This document shows positions 54,157 through 63,430 of a stretch of DNA of 64,000 bases, in pieces. Below the pieces are notes generated by a model. The model had not been told where the DNA came from. It saw only the letters and a program-made list of their open reading frames with translations, and did no database searches. The DNA is from Chloroflexi bacterium bin20 (lineage in GTDB: Bacteria > Chloroflexota > Anaerolineae > Aggregatilineales > Phototrophicaceae): contig MPMG01000007.1 of the NCBI GenBank assembly GCA_002238485.1, forward strand, positions 1 through 64,000, read 5' to 3'. The translations under genes were made by a program, and so were the position numbers. Positions within the stretch are counted from its first letter, which is position 1; each line of letters starts with the position of its first letter.

Positions 54157-56298
54157 ATGAGCGAGCTTGAGGCAGGTAGACTGCCGCCGCTTACACCCGA
54201 AAACTTCATCAACCGCGAGCTGAGCACAATCGAATTCCAACGGCGTGTGCTGGCGCTGGCGGAAGACGAATCGACGCCGCTGCTGGAGCGCGTCAAGTTC
54301 ATCGCCATTGTCGGCAACAACCTCGACGAATTCTTCATGGTGCGGGTTGGCGCCTACTTCCAGAAGTTGCAGTTCAGCAATCCGCGTACGCGCCCCGATG
54401 GCATGTCGCCCATGAAGCTGCTGCAGTTGATCCACACAGAAGTTTCTGCGCTCATCGCCCGTCAACGGCGGCTGCGGCGCGAAGTCTTCGCCCTGTTGGA
54501 ACGTGAAGGCATCCACTTCATCAACACCGACCAGCTCGACCAAAGCGAGCGCGATGCCATCAGCTATTATTTTCGCGCCGAGGTCTTCCCGCTATTGACG
54601 CCGCTGGCAGTCGACCACGCCAGGCCCTTCCCGTTCATCTCCAATCTGAGCCTCAACCTGGGCGTTTACCTGGAGCGCAAAAACGGCGATATGAACAACG
54701 GCATCGACTTCGCGCGGGTCAAAGTGCCGCTGGATATGCTGCCGCGCATTGTCAGGCTGGAAACCGTGCTACGCGCCTACACGGGCAATCCACAGTCTGG
54801 CTATCGCTTCTTGTGGATGGAAGACATCATCGCCGATTACTTGTCCGATCTTTTCCCCGGCATGCAAATCCGCGAAACCTTCCCTTTCCGCATCATTCGC
54901 AATGCCGATATTGATTATGAGCACGAATGGGAAGAAGACCTGCTGGATGTCAAATCGATCATAGAGCAGGGCGTGCGCGAACGGCGTTTTGGTTCGGTGG
55001 TGCGTCTGGGCGTGCCCGAAGTCATCAGCCAGCGCATGCTCAATCGGCTGGCGAGCTCGCTGGAATTGCCCACGACGCAGGAGGTCTTCCGCATTGATGG
55101 CAAGCTGGGCTCGGCTGATCTCTTTGAGCTGCTGAAAGTTGAGCGCGCCGACCTGAAAGACCCGCCCTATTCGCCGCGTCTGCCCAAGCCATTCGCCCAA
55201 TCGGTGGACTTTTTCGGCGTCATCCGCCAGCAAGATGTCATCGTGCATCTGCCCTACGATTCTTTTGCGCCGGTCGAAGATTTCTTCAAGCGCGCCGCCC
55301 GCGACCCGAATGTGCTGGCTATCAAGACGACGCTGTACCGCGTCGGCAAGAATTCGCCGGTCGTCAATGCCCTGATGGAAGCGCGAGACAACGAAAAACA
55401 GGTCACCGTGCTGGTGGAGCTGAAGGCGCGCTTTGACGAAGAAAACAACCTGGAGTGGGTTACGGCGCTGGAAGAGAAAGGCGTGCATGTCATTTATGGC
55501 GTGGAAGAATTGTCGGTCAAGACGCACGCCAAAATATCGCTGGTGGTGCGCCGGGAACGCGAGGGCTTGCGGCGTTATGTACATCTGGGCACGGGCAATT
55601 ACAATGCGGCGACCGCGCGCCTGTATGCCGATATCGGCTTGTTCACCTGCAATCCCGAAGTGGCGGACGATGCCTCGCGCTTGTTCAACCGTCTGACAGG
55701 TTATGCGCCCAATACCCGCTATCAACGTCTGCTGGTGGCGCCCGAATACTTGCACGACAGTCTGCTGGCGCTGATCGACAACGAGATCTCGGTGGCGCTG
55801 GACGGCGGAGATGCGCGGCTGATCTTCAAGATGAACCAGCTGGAAGAAGACCGCGTCATCCAGAAGCTCTACCAGGCATCGCAAGCCGGCGTGAAAATCG
55901 ACCTCATTGTGCGCGGCTTGTGCTGCTTGCGACCCGGCCTGCCAGGCTTCAGCGACAATATCACCGTCAAGAGCATCGTCGGACGCTACCTGGAACACAG
56001 CCGCATCTATTATTTCCGCAATGCGCCCCAAGAGCAGCAACTTTATATGGGCAGCGCCGATTTGATGCGCCGCAACCTTCTAAATCGCGTCGAAGTTGTC
56101 TTTCCGATTTTAGACCCGCGCATCCAGTGGCGTGTTTTGCGAATCTTGCAGACCGACCTGCGCGATATCAAAAACTCCTGGATCTTGCGCAGCGACTGCA
56201 CTTACCAGCGGCTGTGGCAGCCAACCGACCAGCCGGCTTTTGATTCGCATGCCGCCTTTATGAAAGATAGCTTCGGGGTTTGCGAGACGCCTGATTAG
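54157..56298 (+). CDS. ppk: Polyphosphate kinase 1
   Basis: 713 residues with the standard PPK1 layout (N, head, C1, C2). 'FINRELSTIEFQRRVLALA' begins the N domain. The active-site His is His457 in 'VKTHAKISLVVR', and the second conserved His is His614 in 'EHSRIYYFRNA'; 'YMGSADLMRRN' and the 'HLGTGNYNAATARLYADIGL' blocks are present. It makes long-chain polyphosphate from ATP reversibly. ATG 54115 overlaps a TATGAT -10-like sequence (54114-54119), so the later ATG at 54157 or 54145 is more likely; 54157 was chosen. Confidence 0.95.
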   Translation: MSELEAGRLPPLTPENFINRELSTIEFQRRVLALAEDESTPLLERVKFIAIVGNNLDEFFMVRVGAYFQKLQFSNPRTRPDGMSPMKLLQLIHTEVSALIARQRRLRREVFALLEREGIHFINTDQLDQSERDAISYYFRAEVFPLLTPLAVDHARPFPFISNLSLNLGVYLERKNGDMNNGIDFARVKVPLDMLPRIVRLETVLRAYTGNPQSGYRFLWMEDIIADYLSDLFPGMQIRETFPFRIIRNADIDYEHEWEEDLLDVKSIIEQGVRERRFGSVVRLGVPEVISQRMLNRLASSLELPTTQEVFRIDGKLGSADLFELLKVERADLKDPPYSPRLPKPFAQSVDFFGVIRQQDVIVHLPYDSFAPVEDFFKRAARDPNVLAIKTTLYRVGKNSPVVNALMEARDNEKQVTVLVELKARFDEENNLEWVTALEEKGVHVIYGVEELSVKTHAKISLVVRREREGLRRYVHLGTGNYNAATARLYADIGLFTCNPEVADDASRLFNRLTGYAPNTRYQRLLVAPEYLHDSLLALIDNEISVALDGGDARLIFKMNQLEEDRVIQKLYQASQAGVKIDLIVRGLCCLRPGLPGFSDNITVKSIVGRYLEHSRIYYFRNAPQEQQLYMGSADLMRRNLLNRVEVVFPILDPRIQWRVLRILQTDLRDIKNSWILRSDCTYQRLWQPTDQPAFDSHAAFMKDSFGVCETPD

Positions 56299-56334
56299 GT
56301 CTGCCGCAAAGCCGACTGTTGGCTGCCCGCCTGG

Positions 56335-56778
56335 CTAGATGTCGACGGACTGTGTGTGCTCATTGACGGCGATGCTGTAGCTGCCGGCTTCAAATGTACC
56401 GTCCAGTTGGATCCTGTCCTGGTAGGGACGCAAGATCATCGGGCAGACCATGTCGACAGGCAGCTCGCGATAGACTTCCACCTGGATAGCGTTGCCTTCG
56501 CGTGACTGCGCTACATGCACAGGCAAGTCGCAGCCATCGGGGTGTTCGCCCGATACATCCAGCGCGATCTGCACGGGATCACTTTCGTCCTTGATGACAT
56601 CAACGCGGAAGATATTGGTCATGACTTTTTCGGTTTCGGGCACTTTGTCCCCCTCGCTCGGTTGGATAGGTTTTGCGGCATCGGCTCTCTGCTGGCTGAT
56701 CGGAGTTTCCGCTCCACGCAGCCCCAGCAAGCCCAGCGCCAGCAGCAGCAACAGCAACAGAATGTCTACTTTTAGCAC
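56335..56778 (-). CDS. Secreted or membrane-anchored protein of unknown function
   Basis: 147 residues from a GTG with GGAGG 5 nt upstream. A strongly hydrophobic N-terminus ('ILLLLLLLALGLLGL') anchors or exports it. A short charged linker leads to a beta-rich domain (~55-145) with two cysteines ('HPDGCDLPVHVAQ' and 'DMVCPMILRPYQ') that could form a disulphide. No known family was recognised, and it stands alone between ppk and another unknown gene. Confidence 0.65.
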   Translation of the reverse strand: MLKVDILLLLLLLALGLLGLRGAETPISQQRADAAKPIQPSEGDKVPETEKVMTNIFRVDVIKDESDPVQIALDVSGEHPDGCDLPVHVAQSREGNAIQVEVYRELPVDMVCPMILRPYQDRIQLDGTFEAGSYSIAVNEHTQSVDI

Positions 56779-56838
56779 AGCCGCCTCCGCTTGAGCTGCC
56801 GCTACACTATCCTGTACGCAAAGTCCTGTCCGCCAGTT

Positions 56839-57405
56839 TCACGCCAGCGCGAGCCACTCGTCATCCTGCAGCTGCCAAACAATCGGCGCGTCATGTGGTT
56901 CGTCCCACTTGGATGGGTGCGGCAGCAAAGCCAGGAAATGCGTCTCGCCAGCGAAAGGCTGCTTAAGCATGTCCAGCAGGGCAGCATCTCCGCGCTCGGA
57001 CCGCGCCAGAACCAGCAGCTTGTTGGGCGCTGCGCCGATATTCAGCCGATTGACTGCTCGCAGCGCGCCTGCCGTTTCGACTGTGAAATCAATCGCGGCC
57101 AACCACAATGCCTCCGAGGCGAATTGAAAAGTCTGTGGCTGTCGTCCGCTCGTTTCGGCTCTGGCCATGCGGCAGACGCAGATATCACCGGGCAGTCCAT
57201 CCGCGCCGAAAACCGCCTGCCAATCGCTGGCATAGGCATGGAAGACGCGCGCGCTTTCGTCTGCGCAGCCTGCCAAGAGCTGTGCCGCCAGCGCCTTGAC
57301 AAAGACACGTTCTCGCGCCCTTGCCAGCGCCGCAGCCGATGTGCCCATGACCAGCGCTCGCAAAGCATCGTGATAGCTAGTGTCCAGAACGCGCTTGATG
57401 TCCAT
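56839..57405 (-). CDS. Hypothetical protein
   Basis: 188 residues, intact, with normal composition. It has no signal peptide. The N-terminal half is helical ('TSAAALARARERVFVKALAA'), and the C-terminal half has alternating strands ('NKLLVLARSERGDAALLDML', 'IVWQLQDDEWLALA'). No family is recognised. The preceding 153 bp (57406-57558) separate it from a divergent gene and contain no clear promoter. Confidence 0.6.
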   Translation of the reverse strand: MDIKRVLDTSYHDALRALVMGTSAAALARARERVFVKALAAQLLAGCADESARVFHAYASDWQAVFGADGLPGDICVCRMARAETSGRQPQTFQFASEALWLAAIDFTVETAGALRAVNRLNIGAAPNKLLVLARSERGDAALLDMLKQPFAGETHFLALLPHPSKWDEPHDAPIVWQLQDDEWLALA

Positions 57406-57558
57406 ACTGCGATTTGCCTGTAGCTCTTAGCTTTGCCTGCGCTATCGTCATGGCTGGCATGTCGACGGCTTCAATCGTCCTTTGGGGTGTTTGGCAACTC
57501 GTTGCGTATACAGTACAGTATCGGCAGGGTTTCTTCCATTTAAGGATGATCAGCGCAA

Positions 57559-58647
57559 ATGCACAACCGGAGCTTGCGGCGAATCCCGCTGCGACAATTT
57601 GGACAGCAGCCCGTGCAGACCTACCCGGGCGGCTATGTGTGCATGGTCCGCGATGTGGCCTATGGCAACCGCTATCTGCTGCTGCGGCTGCGCGATCCCA
57701 AGAGGCTAAAGCGGCGCCTGCTTGACAATGGCAACTTCAAGACCGAGCTGGCATACGCCTGGCATGCCACCCTTGCCGACGAGGCTGAAGATTTCCTGCG
57801 CGAGTCCTTGGCGCCCGACACGGCTCAGGGCGAATGGTTTGACTTGGAAGACGAGCAACTGGTTCATGGCGCAGCCGCAGACTATCATAGCCACCAGCCA
57901 ACAGTGCGCGCCAGCTCTCGCAGCCCGGCGGCGGCAACTGCTGCGGTGGGCGCTCGCTCCAACCGGCCGCGGTCGATTGCGACTGCTGTTATCGCGCTGC
58001 TCTTGCTGGCTGTGCTGCTTGCCCCGCGCTTTGATGGCGCTCCCCTGTTCGGCGAGGGCAACCTTTTTCAGATAGCGACAGCTTCGCATGGCTATTCTGC
58101 TGATCGTTATTTGAAACCCCCACGGCTGCGCATTAACTGGTCTGGAAAACAGGTGATTGTGCGTTGGAACGAAGTAGAAGGCGCGACCGGCTACCAATAC
58201 CGCTATCGAGTCAATTCCGCACCCTTCACATACTATCAAAACACCCGGTTTTTGAGGGAGACGCTGGCGGGTCTTGACCCGGGCGATGTCGTAAAGTTCG
58301 AGGCTCGCTCGTTGCGCGGCAGTTTCCGGTCAAACACTGCCCATACCAGTATTCGTATTCCGCCAGAGGCGATGCCAACACAAGTTGCGGTCGCAGCGGA
58401 ATCCGCCGCCCAGCCAGAAACGAATGACATGATCGTATCGACAGCGCAAGGGCAAAGCGTTCATGTGCGCGCCTGCCCGTCGATTCGTTGCGCGGTGATC
58501 GGGCGCCTGTCGCACGGGAGCGAACTGCGCGCGCTGGAAGTGGTGCCAGATGCGCATGATCATACACGGAGCGGCTGGGTCCGCTTCGTGCATGGCGATA
58601 GAGACGGCTTTGTATTCTCCGCTCTGCTGATTGATACCGAAAACTAA
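57559..58647 (+). CDS. GIY-YIG-like N-domain, TM, fibronectin-like and SH3b domain protein
   Basis: 362 residues. Residues ~24-100 resemble the MUG113/T5orf172 GIY-YIG group ('GGYVCMVRDVAYGNRYLLLR', then 'ADEAEDFLRESLA' and 'GEWFDLEDEQL'), with the usual Ile-Gly-Arg partly replaced ('LLRLRDPKRLKR'). A membrane segment is at ~135-155 ('SIATAVIALLLLAVLLAP'). A beta-rich domain (~185-270, 'VRWNEVEGATGYQYRYRVN') looks fibronectin-III-like, and the C-terminus (~295-358) is an SH3b domain ('QSVHVRACPSIRCAVIGRLS'). It overlaps the convergent exoIII gene by four bases. Function unknown. Confidence 0.7.
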   Translation: MHNRSLRRIPLRQFGQQPVQTYPGGYVCMVRDVAYGNRYLLLRLRDPKRLKRRLLDNGNFKTELAYAWHATLADEAEDFLRESLAPDTAQGEWFDLEDEQLVHGAAADYHSHQPTVRASSRSPAAATAAVGARSNRPRSIATAVIALLLLAVLLAPRFDGAPLFGEGNLFQIATASHGYSADRYLKPPRLRINWSGKQVIVRWNEVEGATGYQYRYRVNSAPFTYYQNTRFLRETLAGLDPGDVVKFEARSLRGSFRSNTAHTSIRIPPEAMPTQVAVAAESAAQPETNDMIVSTAQGQSVHVRACPSIRCAVIGRLSHGSELRALEVVPDAHDHTRSGWVRFVHGDRDGFVFSALLIDTEN

Positions 58648-59411
58648 AAATCCAGCGTCAGACTGATCGGGCAGTGGTCGCTGCCCATGACATCGGCGTG
58701 GAGCTCGGCATCGACGACTCGCTCCAGCAGGTCGTCCGAGATGAAGAAGTAGTCGATGCGCCAGCCGACATTTTTCGCGCGCGCGCCGCTGCGCAGCGAC
58801 CACCAGGAATAGGCGCCTTCTTTGTCGGGATTGCGATGGCGGTAGATGTCGATGTAGCCCTGCTCCACCACTTTGTCGATCCAGTCGCGCTCTTCGCGCA
58901 GGAAGCCCGAATACTTCGAGTTTGGCTTGGGATGCGTCAGGTCGATCTCGTTATGCGCGGTGTTGATGTCGCCGCAAAAGACCACCGACTTGCCCGCCGC
59001 CCGCAAATTATTGGCGAAATCGAGAAAAGCCTCTTTGTATTCCATCTTGTAGCGCAGGCGCTCTTTGTTTGCCTTGCCATTGGGCAGGTAGGTGCTCATC
59101 AGCGTGAAGACGCCATAGTCGGCGATGATGGTGCGGCCTTCGCTGTCGAACTTCTCGATGCCCAAGCCGATCTGCACATCGCGGGGCTGTGATTTGCTGA
59201 ACAAGCCAACGCCGCTGTAGCCCTTGCGTTCGGCGCTTGCCCACCAGCTGTGATAGCCATCGGGCTGGCGCAAATTGCTCGCAAGCTGTTCGGGATGCGC
59301 CTTGGTCTCTTGCACGGTCAACACATCGGGCGATTCCGCGTGCAGCCAGTCGAGAAAGCCCTTGCGCTGCGCCGCGCGGATGCCATTGACATTCCAGGAA
59401 ACTAACTTCAT
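58644..59411 (-). CDS. xth: Exodeoxyribonuclease III
   Basis: 255 residues of the AP endonuclease/exonuclease III family: 'MKLVSWNVNGIRAAQRKGFL' (Asn), 'VLTVQETKAHPEQL' (metal Glu), 'MSTYLPNG', 'VVFCGDINTAHNEIDL' (DxN), 'RDWIDKVVEQGYID', 'YSWWSLRSGARAKNVGWRID' and 'GSDHCPISLTL' (catalytic His). It repairs abasic sites and removes 3' blocks. The ATG at 59411 has AAGGAGC upstream. Confidence 0.95.
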   Translation of the reverse strand: MKLVSWNVNGIRAAQRKGFLDWLHAESPDVLTVQETKAHPEQLASNLRQPDGYHSWWASAERKGYSGVGLFSKSQPRDVQIGLGIEKFDSEGRTIIADYGVFTLMSTYLPNGKANKERLRYKMEYKEAFLDFANNLRAAGKSVVFCGDINTAHNEIDLTHPKPNSKYSGFLREERDWIDKVVEQGYIDIYRHRNPDKEGAYSWWSLRSGARAKNVGWRIDYFFISDDLLERVVDAELHADVMGSDHCPISLTLDF

Positions 59412-59581
59412 CGCTTGCTCCTTTGTGTTCTGCCCTGCGCCATTATAGGTTGCAAAGGCGCGCATGTGCCAGCGCGTAGATCTGCCCTATTCCCGACCGC
59501 CAGTGTCGACGCGGTGCAGCCCCTTGCTGGAGCGCTGTGTCTGCGCGCTTCCGTATCAACGGGGAAGGAGCGTCAACCCTT

Positions 59582-59609
59582 TTGCACGGGCCACGAACAA
59601 ATATACAAT
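59582..59609 (+). promoter_or_regulatory. Candidate promoter of the M20 amidohydrolase
   Basis: TTGCAC (59582-59587) and TACAAT (59604-59609) are separated by 16 bp and lie 41 bp before the start codon. The rest of the 239-bp gap shows no gene. Confidence 0.45.
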
Positions 59610-59650
59610 GATGCTTCAAAGCGAGTTGGTCAGCGAGGTAGCTCCAGCGT

Positions 59651-60883
59651 ATGACACATACAATCAATGAAGAACGATTTCTGTCCGCCCTGCGCGAATT
59701 GGCACAGATCGGCGCGACAGCCGATGGCGGTGTATCTCGTCCCGCGCTGACGGCTGTCGATTTAGAAGCGCGCGAATGGTTTCGCCGCAAAACTGCCGAA
59801 GCTGGGCTGAACTATGCAATCGACGGCGCAGGCAATCAGTCCGCTATATTGCACAGCGACCCGCCCAGCCCCAAGCGCATCCTGGCTGGCTCGCACCTGG
59901 ATAGCGTGCCCAATGGTGGGCGCTTTGATGGCGCGCTGGGTGTGCTCGTCGTCTTGGAGGCTTTGCGCGCGCTCAAAGAAAACGGACGAATACCGCCAGT
60001 CTCGATAGAAGCGATCAATTTCACCGACGAAGAAAGCGCTATCATGGGTCTGATGGGCAGCCGCGCCATGAGCGGACAGCTTTCTGCAAGCGACCTCACC
60101 AGCACAAGATTGCCGCAATCTGAACTCGACAGCCGGCTGGCAGCCGCGGGCATCAGTCGCGAGTCCATGCAAACTGCGCGGCGCGATGATGTGCTGGCTT
60201 TTGTGGAGTTGCACATTGAGCAAGGCACGCGCCTGGAAACCGCGGGCATCCAGATCGGCGTTGTCAATGCCATCGTCGGCATCCGCGCGCTGCAGGTGCG
60301 GCTTTTTGGCGAGGCGGCACATGCTGGCACGATGCCCATGAAGCTACGGCGCGACGCCCTGTGGGGAGCCGCCCAGTTTGTGCTGCGGGCGCGAGACATG
60401 GTCATGCGGCAATTCACGCCTGGCGTTTGCAATGTTGGCATCATTCACGCCGAGCCCGGCGCGTACAACATCGTGCCAGCGCAGGTGACATTCGCGCTGG
60501 AATTTCGGCATGGCTCGGAAGCCGAAATGGACCAGATGCAAAGCGAACTGCTGCGCCTGCTGGACGATTGCGCCGGGGAATATGACTTGCGCGCCGAAGT
60601 CGAAGCGACGCCGCCCGTCGTGCCGGCGCAAATGGACGAGTCGGTGATGCAGGCGATCGAGCAGGCTGCGGACAAACTGAGTCTGTCGCGCCAGCGCATG
60701 CTTAGTTTCGCTGGGCACGATACGCAGAATATGGCGCGCATTGCCCCGGCCGCGATGTACTTCGTGCCATCGGTGGCGGGCATCAGCCACAATCCCAACG
60801 AGCTCACAAGCGATGCCGACTGCGTCAATGGCGCGAAGTTGATGCTGGGTACGTTGTTGGAGTTGCTGGCGATCTATGCCTAG
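59651..60883 (+). CDS. M20-family N-carbamoyl-L-amino-acid / allantoate amidohydrolase
   Basis: 410 residues of the hydantoinase/carbamoylase branch of M20. Metal ligands: His82 and Asp93 ('GSHLDSVPNGGRFDGALG'), Glu127/Glu128 ('FTDEES'), His188 ('ELHIEQG') and His380 ('GISHNPNEL'). 'RLFGEAAHAGTMPMKLRRDA' is the dimer/substrate lid region. Such enzymes hydrolyse N-carbamoyl amino acids, allantoate or ureidoglycolate; which one cannot be told. No hydantoinase gene is adjacent; the next gene is an aldehyde dehydrogenase on the other strand. Confidence 0.92.
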   Translation: MTHTINEERFLSALRELAQIGATADGGVSRPALTAVDLEAREWFRRKTAEAGLNYAIDGAGNQSAILHSDPPSPKRILAGSHLDSVPNGGRFDGALGVLVVLEALRALKENGRIPPVSIEAINFTDEESAIMGLMGSRAMSGQLSASDLTSTRLPQSELDSRLAAAGISRESMQTARRDDVLAFVELHIEQGTRLETAGIQIGVVNAIVGIRALQVRLFGEAAHAGTMPMKLRRDALWGAAQFVLRARDMVMRQFTPGVCNVGIIHAEPGAYNIVPAQVTFALEFRHGSEAEMDQMQSELLRLLDDCAGEYDLRAEVEATPPVVPAQMDESVMQAIEQAADKLSLSRQRMLSFAGHDTQNMARIAPAAMYFVPSVAGISHNPNELTSDADCVNGAKLMLGTLLELLAIYA

Positions 60884-60940
60884 CGCTGGGCGACAGAATC
60901 GCCATGCCCTTGCAAGTGAGTCCGTCAGTCGCGTAGCTGG

Positions 60941-63406
60941 CTAAAACCCGGTCGGCGCCCAGATCGTCTTGACCTCGACCGACTCGCGCAAGAACTCCTC
61001 GCCAGCGCCTTGCTGCGCATCATGCCAGTCGCGCGCCATGTCATAATTCACCCAGGTGCGCTTGATATTGTGCCGGCTGCGCGCCTCGACCTGGCGGCTG
61101 CCTTCTGCATCGCCGAAGTACCAAAGGCTGTCGACATCGTCGTGCTCGACCAAGGTCTTGACCAGGTGATCGCGGTCGCCCGTGACGATATTGACCACGC
61201 CAGCGGGCAGATCGGATGTGTCCAGCACCTGGTAGAGATCGGTCGCGCACAAAGGAAAGCGCTGCGATGGGATGCAGACGACAGTGTTGCCCCGCGCGAT
61301 GGCCGGCGCGACCAGCGAGACAAATGCCAGCAGTGGCGTTTCGTTTGGGCAGGCAATGCCGATGACGCCAACTGGCTCGTGAATCGCCGCCACCAGTCCG
61401 CGCAGGGTCGTCTCTTGAATGCTGCCGCCCGCTTTGTCCGCCAGCGCCGCCCAGTGAAAGAGACGTTCGATTGACAATTCCACTTCGCCACGAGCAGCCG
61501 CCTCTGAAACTTCGGTCATATCGGCGATGCGTCTGGCGAATTCGTCCATCCGGACCGACAGATTCTCGGCGATGTAATAGAGAATCTGCGCGCGATTGTG
61601 TGGGGAATAATAGGCCCAGTCTTTGGCTTTATGCGCCGCTTCGACAGCATTGCGAATGTCTTTGCGGTTGCCATCGCCGACCTGTCCAAGCAGTTCACCA
61701 GTTGCTGACAGCACCGCGCGCGTGTAATTGCCGTCAGGACGTTTCTGCGCGCCGCCAATATAGAGCTTGGCTGTGCGGTCCAGCGTAACCCCCCTCTGTT
61801 CCCCCGAAGAATCGGGAGGAGGCTCAACCCCCCTCAATCCCCCCGAAGAATCGGGGGGAAGCACGGTTGCTGGCGCAGGTGGAATATGCGCGCCCCAATT
61901 GGCAGGCGCATCGCCCAGCTCGGGACGCGCGCGTTTTTGCCAGCGTGGTTGCAGGTAGGCGAAGAGCCCTTCCTTGCCGCCTTCGCGACCGAATCCGCTC
62001 TCGCGATACCCGCCGAAGCCGGCCGCCGCGTCAAACAAATTGGCGCTGTTGATCCACACGCTGCCAGCCTTGATGGCGCGCGCCGTTTCCAGCGCCAGAC
62101 TGATATTTTCGCTCCATACCGATGCCGCCAGGCCATAGCGACTGTTGTTTGCCAGTTCAATCGCTTCGGCAGGTGTACGGAAGCTCATCGCCACCAACAC
62201 CGGGCCGAATATCTCTTCCTGAGCGGTCGTCGCCGAGGCTTCCAGCCCGGTCAGCAGGGTAGGCGGATAGAAGCAGCCTTGCGCAGGCAGGTCGAGGCTG
62301 GGCTGATAGACCGATGCGCCTTCGCTGATGCCGCGTTGCACCCAGCTGTCGATTGTGGCGCGCTGGATGGGATCGACAACTGCGCCGATATCGATGCCTT
62401 TGTCCAGCGCGTCGCCCAGGCGCAAATGCGACATGCGCCGCTTGAGCCGCGCCAGGAATGCCTCGGCGATATTCTCTTGCACCAGCAAGCGCGAGCCAGC
62501 GCAGCAGACTTCGCCTTGATTGAAGAATATGGCATCAACCAGCCCCTCGACCGCGCCATCCAGGTCGGCATCGTCATAGACGACATAAGGCGATTTTCCG
62601 CCCAGCTCCAGCGTGAGCTTGATGCCTGTGCCCGCCGTGACGCGCCGAATCTGCCGCCCCACCGCTGTCGAGCCCGTAAATGCCACCTTGTCCAGATCCT
62701 TGTGCGTCACCAGCGCCGCGCCTGCCGCATCCCCGCCCGTGATGATATTGACCACGCCGGCTGGCAGACCCGCTTCGGCGACGATCTCGGCGAATAGCAG
62801 CGCGCTCAGTGGTGTATAGGGCGCAGGTTTGATGACCACCGTGTTGCCCATAGCCAGCGCCGGGGCGATCTTCCAGGCCAGCATCAGCAACGGGAAATTC
62901 CAGGGAATAACTTGCCCCACCACGCCCAGCGGCTGATAGTCGCGCAATTCATTATCCAGCAGTTGCGCCCAGCCGGCGTGATGATAAAAATGGCGCGCGG
63001 CCAGCGGCACATCCATATCGCGCGATTCGCGGATGGGTTTGCCATTGTCGATGCTTTCTACCACGGCCAGCAGCCGGGCATGTTTCTGGATGTTGCGGGC
63101 GATGGCATACAGATGACGGGCGCGCTGATGCGGGCGCAGCGCCGACCAGGTTGCAAATGCGCTGCGGGCTGCGCAGACAGCTGAGTCTATGTCGGCGGGG
63201 CTGGCGTCAGCGACTTGTGCCAGGGGCTGCTCGCGCGCTGGATTGGCTACCGTCAGGTAGCTGCCATCGGCGGACGCGGTCCAGTTGTTGTTGATGAACA
63301 GATCGAACTTGCGCTCGTGCGCATCGAGCCAGGCATCGGCAGCCGCATCAGCCTCGGGCGCGGGACCGTAGGTCATGGATTGGAAGAGTTCGGCGGCGAT
63401 TGACAT
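60941..63406 (-). CDS. ALDH16-like double-domain aldehyde dehydrogenase with repeat-derived linker
   Basis: 821 residues, two ALDH domains in one chain. Domain 1 (~30-505) has 'IPWNFPLLMLAWKIAPAL', 'FTGSTAVGRQI', catalytic Glu in 'TLELGGKSPYVV' and Cys301 in 'NQGEVCCAGSRLL'. Domain 2 (~545-800) keeps 'GVIGIACPNETPLLAFVSLV' but has no catalytic Cys and ends early, as in ALDH16 proteins whose second domain serves in assembly. The linker at ~514-539 is made of two translated copies of the palindromic repeat ('PPDSSGGLRGV' and 'PPDSSGEQRGV'). It oxidises an aldehyde with NAD(P); substrate unknown. Confidence 0.88.
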   Translation of the reverse strand: MSIAAELFQSMTYGPAPEADAAADAWLDAHERKFDLFINNNWTASADGSYLTVANPAREQPLAQVADASPADIDSAVCAARSAFATWSALRPHQRARHLYAIARNIQKHARLLAVVESIDNGKPIRESRDMDVPLAARHFYHHAGWAQLLDNELRDYQPLGVVGQVIPWNFPLLMLAWKIAPALAMGNTVVIKPAPYTPLSALLFAEIVAEAGLPAGVVNIITGGDAAGAALVTHKDLDKVAFTGSTAVGRQIRRVTAGTGIKLTLELGGKSPYVVYDDADLDGAVEGLVDAIFFNQGEVCCAGSRLLVQENIAEAFLARLKRRMSHLRLGDALDKGIDIGAVVDPIQRATIDSWVQRGISEGASVYQPSLDLPAQGCFYPPTLLTGLEASATTAQEEIFGPVLVAMSFRTPAEAIELANNSRYGLAASVWSENISLALETARAIKAGSVWINSANLFDAAAGFGGYRESGFGREGGKEGLFAYLQPRWQKRARPELGDAPANWGAHIPPAPATVLPPDSSGGLRGVEPPPDSSGEQRGVTLDRTAKLYIGGAQKRPDGNYTRAVLSATGELLGQVGDGNRKDIRNAVEAAHKAKDWAYYSPHNRAQILYYIAENLSVRMDEFARRIADMTEVSEAAARGEVELSIERLFHWAALADKAGGSIQETTLRGLVAAIHEPVGVIGIACPNETPLLAFVSLVAPAIARGNTVVCIPSQRFPLCATDLYQVLDTSDLPAGVVNIVTGDRDHLVKTLVEHDDVDSLWYFGDAEGSRQVEARSRHNIKRTWVNYDMARDWHDAQQGAGEEFLRESVEVKTIWAPTGF
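61787..61861 (-). repeat. Two tandem palindromic repeats inside the ALDH coding region
   Basis: Unit 1 has hairpin CCCCCGA (61801-61807) with TCGGGAG (61812-61818). Unit 2 has CCCCCCGA (61839-61846) with TCGGGGGG (61851-61858). Both have AGAA loops and a C-rich flank that matches the G-rich flank of the intergenic copies on the other strand. They add 25-26 codons without breaking the frame. Confidence 0.8.
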
Positions 63407-63430
63407 GGGGTGGGGATCCTTTGCCTAGCG

